Source: an uncultured Ruminococcus sp. (GTDB lineage: Bacteria; Bacillota; Clostridia; Oscillospirales; Acutalibacteraceae). Taken from it: a stretch of 64,000 nucleotides of DNA. Positions within the stretch are counted from its first letter, which is position 1. Each line of letters opens with the position of its first letter. Location of the stretch: contig CAKSNZ010000002.1 in assembly GCA_934476515.1 (NCBI GenBank), positions 62,001 through 126,000 of the forward strand, read 5' to 3'. Under the pieces are notes generated by a model. It was not told the origin of the DNA. It saw nothing but the letters and a program-made list of their open reading frames with translations, and did no database searches. The position numbers were made by a program, and so were the translations under genes. Below are positions 1 to 11,694 of this stretch, in pieces.

Positions 1-2174
1 GGCTCTACATAATAATCAATAAACATATTTGACATATATGCAGCACGACTGGTTGCCCAATCTACCATGTAGTCATAAACACCCTTAAATGTGTTTGAAT
101 CGTATTTTGTAGCAGTTGTACTTCTTGTATAAGTCTTAGTTTTGTAATCAAAACTTAACTTATTAAGTGAATTATGACTTGCAAGCCACTGAGGTTCAGG
201 GTTTAGTAATCTACCGGAAGTATAGTTCATTTCTGCTGAATCTTTAACTAGATTATAATAAACGTCTGATGAATATAATTCACCGGAAGAAATATTTTGT
301 CCCTTAAATAGATATTCAATAGCAGGTACAAAATCTTTATACCATAGTTCGCCACTTCTCTTGTAAATAACAGGGTTTTTGTACATTAGAGTACACATAT
401 TTCCATCGCCTTTAGTTGAAATATATGAACCTTCAGGCTTTGTATATGTACCACCATCAGAACCTACTGCATTACCTAGTGAGTTATCGTAATCCCATGT
501 TGGAGCTGCATAGATTTTGTACTTACCATTAGCATCCTTTTTATTTACAAAATAGAATGAACTTATACCGGCATCCCAGTTTTTGCAATATTCATTTAGT
601 AGGTACATTCTGGCAAATGAATCAACATCAATAACATCAGCTAAATCTTTTTGATTGTTCTTAACTGCATTATACATTTTTTCAAATTTTGCCTTAATGT
701 AGTTATAAGCATTGCTATAGCCCTTATCTGATGAAGTAATATCAGGTGAAACTACTTCAACATTTTGACCACAAGTGTTAAAACAGAAACCTTCTGCTGC
801 ACCGTCAATCTTAATAACAAATGGGAAATCAGTTGGTGTTGTACCATCTTCGTTAATATATTCTTCACCGGTCATATCAGAAATCAAGTTATTTGAACCA
901 ACTTCAATCTTCTGACATAGCTGATATGAACCAAGATATACACCATTAATATAGAAATCAGCATATCTACTGTCTGAGTTATATGGAATACCAACTTGAT
1001 CACCTAAATCATATAGGAATCTGTTTCTGGATAAAGAGTCATCTTGATAGTTAGCAACAATACTATACTTCTTAGTCTTTTCCATACCTGCAACAGAAAG
1101 TGCTGAATCAAAGTTAAGGTTAAATGACTTCTTTGACTTTGCCCAAGAAGTGTTACCTCTACCCTTTACTTTCTTAATAGAAGTATCTGTAATTTTACCG
1201 TTACTTTCTGTAACTGCTGCAGTAGCCTTAGCATTATTTGACTTATTAGCACTTAGATAAGATAACAAATCTTGGCCGTTGAAACTTGCTGCATTATTTA
1301 CATAAACTGCACATTCAGCACCACTTCTCATAATATTTAAAGTGTAGCTGGTTGAATTCACAGTAACAGTATATTTACTGTTTGGTGTGTAATTCATAGT
1401 AACTGTTGACTTTGATGGAATTTCAACATTACCAATCTTTACTGTTGATGAGAATGTGTTATAAACATCAATCTTAGATTTATCAGTTGATGAAGGTAGG
1501 AAGAAATAGTAGTCACCACTATCTGTTAATTTACCTTTTTCATCATACTTATGTTGCCATACCTGCCAAGCTTCTGTTTCCTTTTCATTAGCAGATACAC
1601 CGTGAACATAAAGGTTATTAGCCTTTGCATAACTAAACTTATATTCATCGGTTGAAGGTTGAGATGGTTCAGAAGGTTTAGTTTCTGTAGGCTTTTCACC
1701 ATATTTACCGACAGAACCATTGCCCTCTAGGTCTGTTGCAAATACACAGTTGTTGCCTTTTGCAAAATCTTCATATGTAAGAACAGGAGAATTGTTCCAT
1801 AGTGTATCAGAACTGCCTCTCCAAAATCTTATTGCCTTTGCACCGGCAGTTTCATTAGTAAATGTATAACTAAACTTATAGTTACCTAAGTCATTAGTTA
1901 CCTTTACCGGATTATATTTTGTTTTGTCAGCATTATTGATGGAAATGTTATTACCGTCATTATTTGCCTTTGAATATTCTGTAAAGTTAATATACTCTGT
2001 AGCATAGGCACTAGTCCAATTATCACCACAGGATGAACAATCAAAATATACTGTATCGCCTGATTTAAAACCATCAGTTGATGTTGTTTCTGCAAATACA
2101 GCAGAGGAAGCTGTAAACATTGAAGTTACAATCATCATTACAGAAAGAATGATTGCAATGGGTTTTTTAATCAT
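1..2174 (-). CDS. Secreted CotH-family protein (C-terminus beyond window)
   Basis: Runs off the left edge, so only the N-terminal ~724 residues are visible. The start at 2174 has AGGAGGG six bases upstream. Residues 1-31 are a signal peptide (MIKK, hydrophobic core, cleavage near AVFA|ET). A Trp/Tyr-rich module beginning VYFDCSSCGDNW follows and resembles small carbohydrate-binding domains of ruminococcal exoenzymes (inference). After a Thr/Ser/Pro linker and a beta-rich stretch, a CotH domain starts near residue 335 with KGRGNTSW and KKSFNLNF. CotH of Bacillus spores is an atypical protein kinase, but in gut ruminococci CotH domains are common in secreted proteins, so a spore role is not implied. 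A dockerin or anchor could lie outside the window. Confidence 0.85.
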   Translation of the reverse strand, partial: MIKKPIAIILSVMMIVTSMFTASSAVFAETTSTDGFKSGDTVYFDCSSCGDNWTSAYATEYINFTEYSKANNDGNNISINNADKTKYNPVKVTNDLGNYKFSYTFTNETAGAKAIRFWRGSSDTLWNNSPVLTYEDFAKGNNCVFATDLEGNGSVGKYGEKPTETKPSEPSQPSTDEYKFSYAKANNLYVHGVSANEKETEAWQVWQHKYDEKGKLTDSGDYYFFLPSSTDKSKIDVYNTFSSTVKIGNVEIPSKSTVTMNYTPNSKYTVTVNSTSYTLNIMRSGAECAVYVNNAASFNGQDLLSYLSANKSNNAKATAAVTESNGKITDTSIKKVKGRGNTSWAKSKKSFNLNFDSALSVAGMEKTKKYSIVANYQDDSLSRNRFLYDLGDQVGIPYNSDSRYADFYINGVYLGSYQLCQKIEVGSNNLISDMTGEEYINEDGTTPTDFPFVIKIDGAAEGFCFNTCGQNVEVVSPDITSSDKGYSNAYNYIKAKFEKMYNAVKNNQKDLADVIDVDSFARMYLLNEYCKNWDAGISSFYFVNKKDANGKYKIYAAPTWDYDNSLGNAVGSDGGTYTKPEGSYISTKGDGNMCTLMYKNPVIYKRSGELWYKDFVPAIEYLFKGQNISSGELYSSDVYYNLVKDSAEMNYTSGRLLNPEPQWLASHNSLNKLSFDYKTKTYTRSTTATKYDSNTFKGVYDYMVDWATSRAAYMSNMFIDYYVE

Positions 2175-2203
2175 TATTATCCCTCCTAATATATTTCACC
2201 TTC

Positions 2204-2232
2204 ATTATAAACCTATCACCAAAATAAAACAA
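2204..2232 (-). promoter_or_regulatory. Promoter of the CotH gene
   Basis: On the minus strand TTGTTT (2232-2227), a 17-base spacer and a perfect TATAAT (2209-2204) lie just upstream of the ribosome binding site. Predicted by eye only. Confidence 0.55.
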
Positions 2233-2326
2233 TGAACTAATTGTAAATAATCACTTGAAATTTGTTGAATTTGCTAATTTTTTTACAATTATTTAACAAA
2301 GCAAACTATTTAATTAACATAAAATA

Positions 2327-2355
2327 ATGACAAATTTAAAATCATATGATATAAT
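2327..2355 (+). promoter_or_regulatory. Promoter of the small membrane protein gene
   Basis: ATGACA (2327-2332), a 17-base spacer and perfect TATAAT (2350-2355). The expected transcription start, near 2362, leaves only about nine bases before the ATG at 2371. Confidence 0.6.
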
Positions 2356-2370
2356 AATCATGGTGATTTT

Positions 2371-2736
2371 ATGAAAATTAGTAATATGAAAAACCTAAAT
2401 ACTGCCTTAGATGAAAAGCAGAAGGAAATTGAAATTCACGGTAATATTAGTGACAAGGTTCTCAGAAGCGGACTTGTCAGCAATATTATTTTTGTAGGTG
2501 TTATAACACTTATTGTTGGAATTATCGGTACAATAGTTTTCGGTATTACATACTTAATCTCAGATATTTATTGGACTATGGCAGTTGCTATTATCTCTTT
2601 ATGTGTTATTCTTTTTGCAATTACAATTCTTTTAACACTTAAATTTATGCAAAAGTTAGACATTGGACTTGCACTAAAATTAAGAAAATATACTGTAAAC
2701 AAAAAGTCCGGTAAAATTCTTTTAGTAAGAAAATAA
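2371..2736 (+). CDS. Small two-helix membrane protein of unknown function
   Basis: A 121-residue protein I do not recognise. The first ~30 residues are polar (MKISNMKNLNTALDEKQ...). Two hydrophobic segments at roughly residues 34-58 and 65-90 should span the membrane, and a short basic tail ends KSGKILLVRK. The charge pattern suggests both ends are cytoplasmic. The gene stands alone between divergent cotH and the convergent atp operon, has its own promoter and a terminator directly behind it. The leader is very short and holds only a weak GGTGA, so translation may start on a nearly leaderless message; a second Met at residue 6 is the alternative start. Confidence 0.7.
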   Translation: MKISNMKNLNTALDEKQKEIEIHGNISDKVLRSGLVSNIIFVGVITLIVGIIGTIVFGITYLISDIYWTMAVAIISLCVILFAITILLTLKFMQKLDIGLALKLRKYTVNKKSGKILLVRK

Positions 2737-2762
2737 TTTTTACAATTAAATACGTAATGTAT

Positions 2763-2797
2763 AATCCTATCTTCATTGAAGATGGGATTTTTCTTTT
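2763..2797 (+). terminator. Terminator of the small membrane protein gene
   Basis: AATCCTATCTTC, loop ATT, then GAAGATGGGATT followed by TTTTCTTTTTT on the plus strand. Confidence 0.75.
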
Positions 2798-2810
2798 TTA
2801 TAACATAAAA

Positions 2811-2835
2811 AAGGTTGCCCATAAAGGACAACCTT
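2811..2835 (-). terminator. Terminator of the ATP synthase operon
   Basis: The stem AAGGTTGCCC / GGACAACCTT lies just behind atpC and is followed on the minus strand by a T-run (TTTTTTATG). It forms a back-to-back pair with the plus-strand terminator next to it. Confidence 0.8.
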
Positions 2836-2840
2836 TTGTT

Positions 2841-3248
2841 TTACATATATTTGCTTGTAGCTTTTAGACGAGCCATAGCTCTTGATAGAGATGCCTTTGA
2901 GTGATGATACTCAATCTGACTACGCTTTTGACGTAAAGCCTCCTCGGCTCTTTCCTTAGCTTCTCTTGCTCTGTTAGCGTCAATTTCGTCCGGTCTTTCA
3001 CTTGTTTGAACAAGGAAAGTAACATCATTGTCGATAACTTCAATAAAGCCTAAACCGGTGAATACTACTCTCTCATCTTCATCTACAGGCTTAAACTTTG
3101 TAATACCAACATCAGTAGCCATTAGAATGTTTTCGTGATGAGCCAAAATACCCTTTTCACCATCAAAGCAAGGAATAGTCATTTTTTCACATTCACCATC
3201 AAAAACAACCTTATCAGCTGCCAAGATTTTTAATTTAAAAGTATTCAT
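2841..3248 (-). CDS. atpC: F1Fo ATP synthase epsilon subunit
   Basis: The 135-residue epsilon subunit of the F1 central stalk. The N-terminal beta-sandwich (FKLKILAADKVVFDGECEKM) and the two-helix C-terminal domain (ANRAREAKERAEEALRQ) have the family order and length. It is the last gene of the operon, 13 bases after atpD, with AAAAGGTGA before its ATG, and the operon terminator follows. Epsilon couples the gamma-c rotor and can act as a brake on ATP hydrolysis. Nothing in the sequence departs from a normal subunit. Confidence 0.95.
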   Translation of the reverse strand: MNTFKLKILAADKVVFDGECEKMTIPCFDGEKGILAHHENILMATDVGITKFKPVDEDERVVFTGLGFIEVIDNDVTFLVQTSERPDEIDANRAREAKERAEEALRQKRSQIEYHHSKASLSRAMARLKATSKYM

Positions 3249-3261
3249 TATGAATCACCTT

Positions 3262-4677
<1,416 letters not shown>

Positions 4678-4686
4678 TTATGAAAA

Positions 4687-5592
4687 TTAACCTTTATTTT
4701 TCTGAGCTTTTGCACCGGAAATAACTTCTGTAATTTCTTGTGTAATAGCTGCTTGACGAGCTCTGTTATAAAGGACTGAAAGTTCCTTTAACATATCCTT
4801 CGCACTATCTGTAGCTGACTGCATAGCCATCATTCTGGCATTCTGTTCACTACAGTAAGATTCAACTAAAGCACCGTAAATGTAACCGGCAATAAAGTCA
4901 GGTACAACATTATCGAAAACAGCATCAGCAGATGGTAAAAGAGTAATATTCTCAATATGAGTACCCATATCAATATGGTCTGATGTATCTGTAAATGCGT
5001 GTTTACGAAGTGGTAATAGACGCTTAACCTTTGGTTCAGTGGCAATAGCTGACTTCATATTTGTATAAACGATATAAACTTCATCAAGTTCTTTAGATTC
5101 ATATAAATCCATAACAGTTTCTGCAATTTTTCTGGCTCTGTTTAGGCTAGGGTCTTGAGCAGTAAACTGGAAATGTTCGTCAACAAAAATATCTTTCTTC
5201 TTGAAATAATGACGACCAACTTGACCGATAACAAAAAGTTTATCGTTACTTGTTTTTTCTGTATCAATAATCTCTTGGGCTAACTTAATAACATTTTGGT
5301 TATAAGCACCGGCAAGACCTTTATCGGCAGTAACAACAATAATACCCTTACGCTTATCAGCGTCACCTGCAACATACTTTTGGTCACAGAAAAATCTGTT
5401 TTCAACATCAGGAACAAGTTTCAATGTTTTTCTGATTGAATCCTGTAGGCTGATAAAGTATGGATGAGTATTTTCATAATTTCTCTTAGCCTTTTTTAGC
5501 TTACTTGAAGAAATCATATACATAGCATTTGTAATCTTAAGGGTATCGTTGATACTTTTAATTCTGCTTTGGATTTCTCTTGTATTTGCCAT
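4687..5592 (-). CDS. atpG: F1Fo ATP synthase gamma subunit
   Basis: Central-stalk gamma subunit, 301 residues, normal family length. The N-terminal helix (NTREIQSRIKSINDTLKITNAM) and the C-terminal helix with LYNRARQAAITQEITEVISGA form the rotor coiled coil; the intervening VTADKGLAGAYNQN segment is the conserved Rossmann-like part. It lies 13 bases downstream of atpA in the same transcript and connects rotation of the c ring with the catalytic hexamer. No anomaly seen. Confidence 0.96.
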   Translation of the reverse strand: MANTREIQSRIKSINDTLKITNAMYMISSSKLKKAKRNYENTHPYFISLQDSIRKTLKLVPDVENRFFCDQKYVAGDADKRKGIIVVTADKGLAGAYNQNVIKLAQEIIDTEKTSNDKLFVIGQVGRHYFKKKDIFVDEHFQFTAQDPSLNRARKIAETVMDLYESKELDEVYIVYTNMKSAIATEPKVKRLLPLRKHAFTDTSDHIDMGTHIENITLLPSADAVFDNVVPDFIAGYIYGALVESYCSEQNARMMAMQSATDSAKDMLKELSVLYNRARQAAITQEITEVISGAKAQKNKG

Positions 5593-5605
5593 ATCAAGAC
5601 TTCCT

Positions 5606-7111
5606 TTAACTTATAGACTTATATTCTTTTGCTACTTCAAGGATTTTATCCTTAAGTTCATCGGAAAGAACTTTCTTTTCTTCAATTTCTTTACCAATTT
5701 CAGGATGCTTAGTAGCAAAGTAATCTAGCATATTCATCTGGAATGGCTTAATATCCTTAACATCAACATCAAGCATTAGCTTGTTTTCGGCAACAACAAG
5801 TGAAATAACCTGTTGTGCCAGTGAAAGTGGATGACATAAAGGTTGCTTTAGCATTTCCATTAGGCCTTTACCAAACTGAAGTTGTTCCTTAGTTTCAGGG
5901 TCTAGGTCTGATGAGAACTGTGTAAATACTTCCATTTCTCTGTACTGAGCAAGGTCAATACGGATAGAACCGGCAGCCTTCTTCATAGCCTTTGTCTGAG
6001 CAGCACCACCAACACGGGAAACTGACAAACCAACATTAACAGCAGGACGCATACCTGAGTTAAATAGGTCACTTTCTAGGAAAATCTGACCGTCAGTAAT
6101 AGAAATAACATTTGTAGGAATATAAGCTGAAACATCACCTGCTTGAGTTTCGATAATTGGTAGAGCAGTAATTGAACCACCACCAAGTTCATCAGAAAGT
6201 CTGGCTGATCTTTCAAGTAGTCTTGAATGTAGATAGAAAACATCACCTGGATAAGCTTCACGACCCGGAGATCTTTCCAGTAGAAGTGACATTGCTCTGT
6301 AAGCAACAGCATGTTTACTTAAGTCATCATATACAATAAGTACATCCTTACCCTGATACATAAAGTATTCAGCAAGTGAAGTACCTGAATATGGAGCAAT
6401 ATACTGAACAGGAGCAGGGTCTGATGCAGTAGCTGAAAGAACTATTGAATAATCCATTGCCCCATTCTTTTCAAGTGTGTTAACAATTCTTGCAACTGTT
6501 GATGCCTTTTGACCGATTGCAACATAAATACAAATTACATCGTTACCTTTTTGGTTTAGGATAGCATCAGTAGCAATAGAAGTTTTACCTGTCTGTCTAT
6601 CACCGATAATAAGTTCACGCTGACCTCTACCGATTGGGAACATTGAGTCGATTGATAGAATACCTGTTGCCATAGGTGTGTCAACTGATTTTCTCTGTAC
6701 AATTGAAGGTGCTGCACATTCGATTGGACGGTAATCGGATTCTTTAATTTCACCTTTACCGTCAATAGGAGCACCTAGGGCGTTTACAACTCTGCCAAGG
6801 AAGTTATCACCAACAGGGATACCGGCCTTTTTGTGAGTTCTTGAAACCTTAGTACCTTCGTGGATACCACGGTCTTTGTCAAAAAGAATAACACCGATTT
6901 CGTTAGCACGAATATCCTGTACCATACCTTTTGCACCATTTTCAAATACAACGATTTCGCCATACATAGCAGCGTCAATGCCATATACACGAGCAATACC
7001 GTCACCTAGAGAGATAACTGTACCGGTTTCTTTCTCTCCATTATCAAAATCAAAATTTTCAATTTCACTTTTTAGTATTGAAATAATTTCATCTGATCTG
7101 ATTGCGCTCAT
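5606..7111 (-). CDS. atpA: F1Fo ATP synthase alpha subunit
   Basis: Non-catalytic nucleotide-binding alpha subunit, 501 residues. It has the N-terminal beta-barrel ([18 protein letters not shown]), Walker A GDRQTGKT at residues 170-177, the [12 protein letters not shown]alker B region and the signature [20 protein letters not shown]. It starts six bases after atpH, so translation is probably coupled. It alternates with beta in the F1 hexamer and carries the regulatory nucleotide site. Confidence 0.97.
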   Translation of the reverse strand: MSAIRSDEIISILKSEIENFDFDNGEKETGTVISLGDGIARVYGIDAAMYGEIVVFENGAKGMVQDIRANEIGVILFDKDRGIHEGTKVSRTHKKAGIPVGDNFLGRVVNALGAPIDGKGEIKESDYRPIECAAPSIVQRKSVDTPMATGILSIDSMFPIGRGQRELIIGDRQTGKTSIATDAILNQKGNDVICIYVAIGQKASTVARIVNTLEKNGAMDYSIVLSATASDPAPVQYIAPYSGTSLAEYFMYQGKDVLIVYDDLSKHAVAYRAMSLLLERSPGREAYPGDVFYLHSRLLERSARLSDELGGGSITALPIIETQAGDVSAYIPTNVISITDGQIFLESDLFNSGMRPAVNVGLSVSRVGGAAQTKAMKKAAGSIRIDLAQYREMEVFTQFSSDLDPETKEQLQFGKGLMEMLKQPLCHPLSLAQQVISLVVAENKLMLDVDVKDIKPFQMNMLDYFATKHPEIGKEIEEKKVLSDELKDKILEVAKEYKSIS

Positions 7112-7117
7112 TCGAGT

Positions 7118-7621
7118 TTACCTCCAGACTAATTTACGATTTAATGCGTTAAGTTTATTCTTGAAACTTCTGTCAAATTCATGACCGTTAGCTTCAATTA
7201 CAAATCCACCAATAAGGTCAGGTTTTTCAATAAGTTCAAGTTCAACCTTACTGGCATTTAGCTTTTTCTTAACGAATGCTTTTAACTTTTCTTGTTGTTT
7301 CTCAGTTGGTTTCACAACATAATAAAGATGAGCAACAACAATCTTGTTCTCTTTATTGTACCAATTATGATACTCTTTGAAAATATCATTAATAGATGTC
7401 ATTCTGCCATTTTTTGAAACTACCTTGATAAAATTACAAATATCTTTTGGGAAAATCTTATCAATAATTTCATACTTTTTCGTTGGCATAATTACCGGAG
7501 AGCAAAGAACTTTCATAAGTTCCTTGCTTTCGGCAAAAGTATCTTCAGCAATACTAATAGAGTCAGCACTAACATTTAACTGGTACAACACCTTAGCATA
7601 GTTACTAACTGTTGTAGTCAT
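7118..7621 (-). CDS. atpH: F1Fo ATP synthase delta subunit
   Basis: Peripheral-stalk delta subunit (OSCP homologue), 167 residues, at the short end for the family. The six-helix N-terminal domain starts MTTTVSNYAKVLYQLNV, and the C-terminal conserved segment is LIEKPDLIGGFVIEANGHEFDRSFKNKL, quoted here only by its ends. Its start codon overlaps the atpF stop at 7621, so the two are translationally coupled. It links the b subunits to the top of F1. Confidence 0.92.
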   Translation of the reverse strand: MTTTVSNYAKVLYQLNVSADSISIAEDTFAESKELMKVLCSPVIMPTKKYEIIDKIFPKDICNFIKVVSKNGRMTSINDIFKEYHNWYNKENKIVVAHLYYVVKPTEKQQEKLKAFVKKKLNASKVELELIEKPDLIGGFVIEANGHEFDRSFKNKLNALNRKLVWR

Positions 7622-8100
7622 TACTTGTCCTCCTCACCTAAAAACTCATCGTAGGAAGAAGTATCTGAATTGCTTGACTGTTCTTTAACAACCTTTGTTG
7701 CTGCTACAAGAGCAAGACCTGCAATTTCACTTTCAAGTTTGCTCATTGTCTTGTCATATTCAAGCTGAGCATTCTTTTGTGCTTTATCAACAATTTCTTT
7801 CGCCTGATCATTGGCAGAAGCAATAATATTGTTTTTCTGAAGTTCGGCTGTCTTTTTAGCTTCCTTAGTAATTTCAGCTGCTTTATCCTGAGCAGCCTGT
7901 ACATTACCTTCGTACTCAGCCTTTAGTTTATTAGCAGCTTTCTTTGTGTCGGCTGCATTGTTTAGGTCATCCTGAATCATCTTTTCTCTCTGGTCCATAA
8001 CCTTTTTGATAGGTTTTAGAAGGAAGAACTTAATAATACAGAAGAACACTAATAGGTTAATAACTGTGAATAAAATATTCCATGGATCTAAATTTAGCAT
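7621..8100 (-). CDS. atpF: F1Fo ATP synthase b subunit
   Basis: Stator b subunit, 159 residues. One N-terminal membrane helix (NILFTVINLLVFFCIIKFFL) is followed by a long charged coiled coil rich in Ala, Lys and Glu that reaches up to the delta subunit. The only b-type gene in the operon, so two copies of the same chain probably form the stalk. The start is 17 bases after atpE, with GGTGGG upstream, and the stop overlaps atpH. Confidence 0.94.
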   Translation of the reverse strand: MLNLDPWNILFTVINLLVFFCIIKFFLLKPIKKVMDQREKMIQDDLNNAADTKKAANKLKAEYEGNVQAAQDKAAEITKEAKKTAELQKNNIIASANDQAKEIVDKAQKNAQLEYDKTMSKLESEIAGLALVAATKVVKEQSSNSDTSSYDEFLGEEDK

Positions 8101-8117
8101 TATTTATCCCACCTACC

Positions 8118-9293
<1,176 letters not shown>

Positions 9294-9312
9294 TTAATAT
9301 GTTAATTAATAA

Positions 9313-10005
9313 TTATTCTGTTTCTATACCTTCCTTGATAAACAAAGATGTCAAGAATACAAATACATAGGCTTGAATCAAGCCATCAAAAAAGTCAAAG
9401 TATAGACTAAATGCTACCGGCACAACAACTGGAACAACACATTCGATAAGTGTCATAACAACAAAAGCACCCAGAACATTACCAAATAGTCGCATACAAA
9501 GTGAAAGTGGTCTTATTCCAATTTCAAGAATGTTAAAGGGCAACATAATCGGCGTTGGCTCAATAAAACTCTTAAGAAACTTTTTCGGACGCTTCTTAAT
9601 CAAAGCTGCACCTTCAATCAGGATAATACTCATGAGAGCCAAGGCAATGGTAACTGCCAAGTCCTTTGTCGGTGACTTAAAGCCAAAAATACCTATAATG
9701 TTACTAAACCCTATATAAATAAGAACAGATATTAAGTAAGGTACATATTCTGAACCTTCCTCTCCAACCATTCCACCAACAAATTTATAGAGCCAGTTTA
9801 CACAAAACTCTAAGAAAACTTGTTTTCTGCTAGGATTTTTCACCCTCAGATTTCTTACAAGAATAAGACATAATGCAAGGAATACTGCCATTATAATCCA
9901 AGTGACAACAACCGACTCGTAAACTTTGATACCACCAAAGATTGGGATTGTAAACACAGGTTCACAGGTCATTTCCTGTTGGATTGATTCTGCAATATTG
10001 CCCAT
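9313..10005 (-). CDS. atpB: F1Fo ATP synthase a subunit
   Basis: Membrane stator a subunit, 230 residues from the ATG at 10005, which has AGGAGG seven bases upstream; a longer frame to 10050 lacks such a site. It has five or six hydrophobic segments, and the helix carrying the essential Arg is seen as LSLCMRLFGNVLG, followed by the final helices ending SLFIKEGIETE. It forms the two ion half-channels against the c ring. First gene of the operon; no atpI/atpZ gene lies upstream. Confidence 0.94.
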   Translation of the reverse strand: MGNIAESIQQEMTCEPVFTIPIFGGIKVYESVVVTWIIMAVFLALCLILVRNLRVKNPSRKQVFLEFCVNWLYKFVGGMVGEEGSEYVPYLISVLIYIGFSNIIGIFGFKSPTKDLAVTIALALMSIILIEGAALIKKRPKKFLKSFIEPTPIMLPFNILEIGIRPLSLCMRLFGNVLGAFVVMTLIECVVPVVVPVAFSLYFDFFDGLIQAYVFVFLTSLFIKEGIETE

Positions 10006-10088
10006 AATGTCGCCTCCTCTTCCATATAAAATTGTTTGGTTACGGTTCACTACAAAATATAGTGTGCCAATAATCTTATAACACCCAT

Positions 10089-10117
10089 ATTATCCGACTT
10101 TTGATTTAAAATGTCAA
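10089..10117 (-). promoter_or_regulatory. Promoter of the atp operon
   Basis: A perfect TTGACA (10117-10112), 17-base spacer and GATAAT (10094-10089) on the minus strand, giving a leader of about 77 bases before atpB. Confidence 0.7.
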
Positions 10118-10440
10118 TGTTTTAACAGACTTTTTGTAAAAAACTACAAAAAATTCAATAAACATTAGTGCATTTTGTATTTTTGCAAGTAATTGTTGTT
10201 GGTATTGCAAAAATTATATTAAAATATATTATTATAAACATAATTCATATATATTTTTGCAATATAACAAAGTATCACTTTCATCACTAGAATTTTAACT
10301 TGTAAATAATTCCCATATATTTGTGGGTAATATTCAACAAAGTCAGCTTTTATGAGGATTATTTTACTTTATTTTAGTTTCTGTTTAGTAAATTTTTTCT
10401 TAACATATATATTTTATATTTACTTTATAGAATAATAAAG
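10118..10440. other. AT-rich intergenic stretch, no gene seen
   Basis: Between the atp promoter and the terminator of the next gene. Very AT-rich. It contains a small palindrome, TTTTTGTA / TACAAAAA (about 10131-10152), but no convincing coding frame or RNA family was recognised. Confidence 0.5.
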
Positions 10441-10467
10441 AAAACCAGTGCTAAAAAAGCACCGGTT
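10441..10467 (-). terminator. Terminator of the aldo/keto reductase transcript
   Basis: Stem AAACCaGTGCT / AGCACcGGTTT, followed on the minus strand by TTTTCTTTATT. Confidence 0.8.
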
Positions 10468-10487
10468 TAGTTATATTATGTATTCAA

Positions 10488-11618
10488 TTATTTAATTAAT
10501 TCAGGAAGTTTGCGCATCCAATGGCTGATATTAATATGTTGTGGGCAAATTGACTCACACCATTTGCAATTTGTACAATCAGTTGCACTGCCACCTACCA
10601 AGGCAACACTGCCATCATAAAATTCCTTTGCTATCTTTACACTACTGTGAATACCAATTTTGTTAATTGCTTCAAGATTTCTAGGTATCATAACATGTTG
10701 AGGACAACGGTTGCACTTATAGCAACCGTTACAATGAATCATTCTTGAATTAATATAGGTTTGCTGAGCTTTCTTAATAGCCATAATACGCTTACCACTA
10801 AGCATACCGATTGAAGAAACCTTTGCATATTCAAGGTTCTGATTAATATGTTCAAAACTACCCATATCAGAAAGTACACAACTGACACCTTCTTTATCCC
10901 AAAGATACTGCATTGCAATTTCTACAGGTTTAGCACAAATTTCATCAAATACAATTTGTGTAGACTTAGGTACATTGGCAAGATAACCACTTCTAAGTGG
11001 TTCCATAATATTAACTGCCATTCCCTTTTCCTTGGCATATTCAAGGCCTCTTAGACCTGCTTGATATTCTTCATCAATATAGTTAAGGTGAATTTGGCAA
11101 AAATCCCAATGTTCCCAATAGTCACAAATCCACTTAAACATATCAAAGTCATCATTAAATGAAAAACCAATGTAACGAATTCTACCGTCACGCTTTGCTT
11201 TATAAAGATGTTCAAGTACATTATACTTTAGGACTTTGTTGTCCCAGAAATTAGCATCAAGAGAATGAAGCATATAAAAATCAATTTGATTTACATTCAT
11301 TCTTCTCATTTGTTCAGCTAAAATTCTGTCAAAATCATACTCGTTATTGTATTCCCATACAGGTGCTTTTGAAGCTAAATAAACCTTACTTCTGTAACCG
11401 TTCTTTAATGCTTTACCGGTAACAATTTCAGCTTGTCCGTCCTGATAGGAATAAGCAGTATCTATATAGTTAACACCATTATCAATGGCATACCTTATTA
11501 ATTCAATAGACTTTTCTTGGTCGATAGTGTTGGAATTAGGAAACATAGGAAGTCGCATTGTACCAAAACCCAATGCAGAAACCTTTATACCGGTGTTTCC
11601 AAAATTTCTATACTGCAC
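10488..11618 (-). CDS. Aldo/keto reductase with C-terminal ferredoxin-like Cys motifs
   Basis: A 376-residue protein of the aldo/keto reductase family with a C-terminal Fe-S extension (COG1453 type). A GTG at 11618 is preferred because GGAGGT lies six bases upstream and the product then begins with the family start (VQYRNFGNTGIKVSALGFGTMRLP). The TIM-barrel domain shows the catalytic Asp-Tyr pair (NYIDTAYSYQDG) and Lys (YLASKAP). The C-terminus has two Cys clusters, CNGCYKCNRCP and CTNCKWCESICP, typical of 4Fe-4S binding. Substrate unknown. Last gene behind an MscS channel on the same strand. Confidence 0.88.
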   Translation of the reverse strand: MQYRNFGNTGIKVSALGFGTMRLPMFPNSNTIDQEKSIELIRYAIDNGVNYIDTAYSYQDGQAEIVTGKALKNGYRSKVYLASKAPVWEYNNEYDFDRILAEQMRRMNVNQIDFYMLHSLDANFWDNKVLKYNVLEHLYKAKRDGRIRYIGFSFNDDFDMFKWICDYWEHWDFCQIHLNYIDEEYQAGLRGLEYAKEKGMAVNIMEPLRSGYLANVPKSTQIVFDEICAKPVEIAMQYLWDKEGVSCVLSDMGSFEHINQNLEYAKVSSIGMLSGKRIMAIKKAQQTYINSRMIHCNGCYKCNRCPQHVMIPRNLEAINKIGIHSSVKIAKEFYDGSVALVGGSATDCTNCKWCESICPQHINISHWMRKLPELIK

Positions 11619-11694
11619 CTCAACACCTCCACATTTAAACATACCATAATATGATACCACAATATTTAGTGGAATACAAGGTGCATTTTTGACA

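Noticed and set aside
1..2174. CotH as evidence of a spore coat operon
   Set aside because: No other coat genes nearby, and the protein has an export signal and a possible carbohydrate-binding module.
2568..2831. Minus-strand frame overlapping the small membrane protein
   Set aside because: Runs through two terminators and lies antisense to a better-supported gene.
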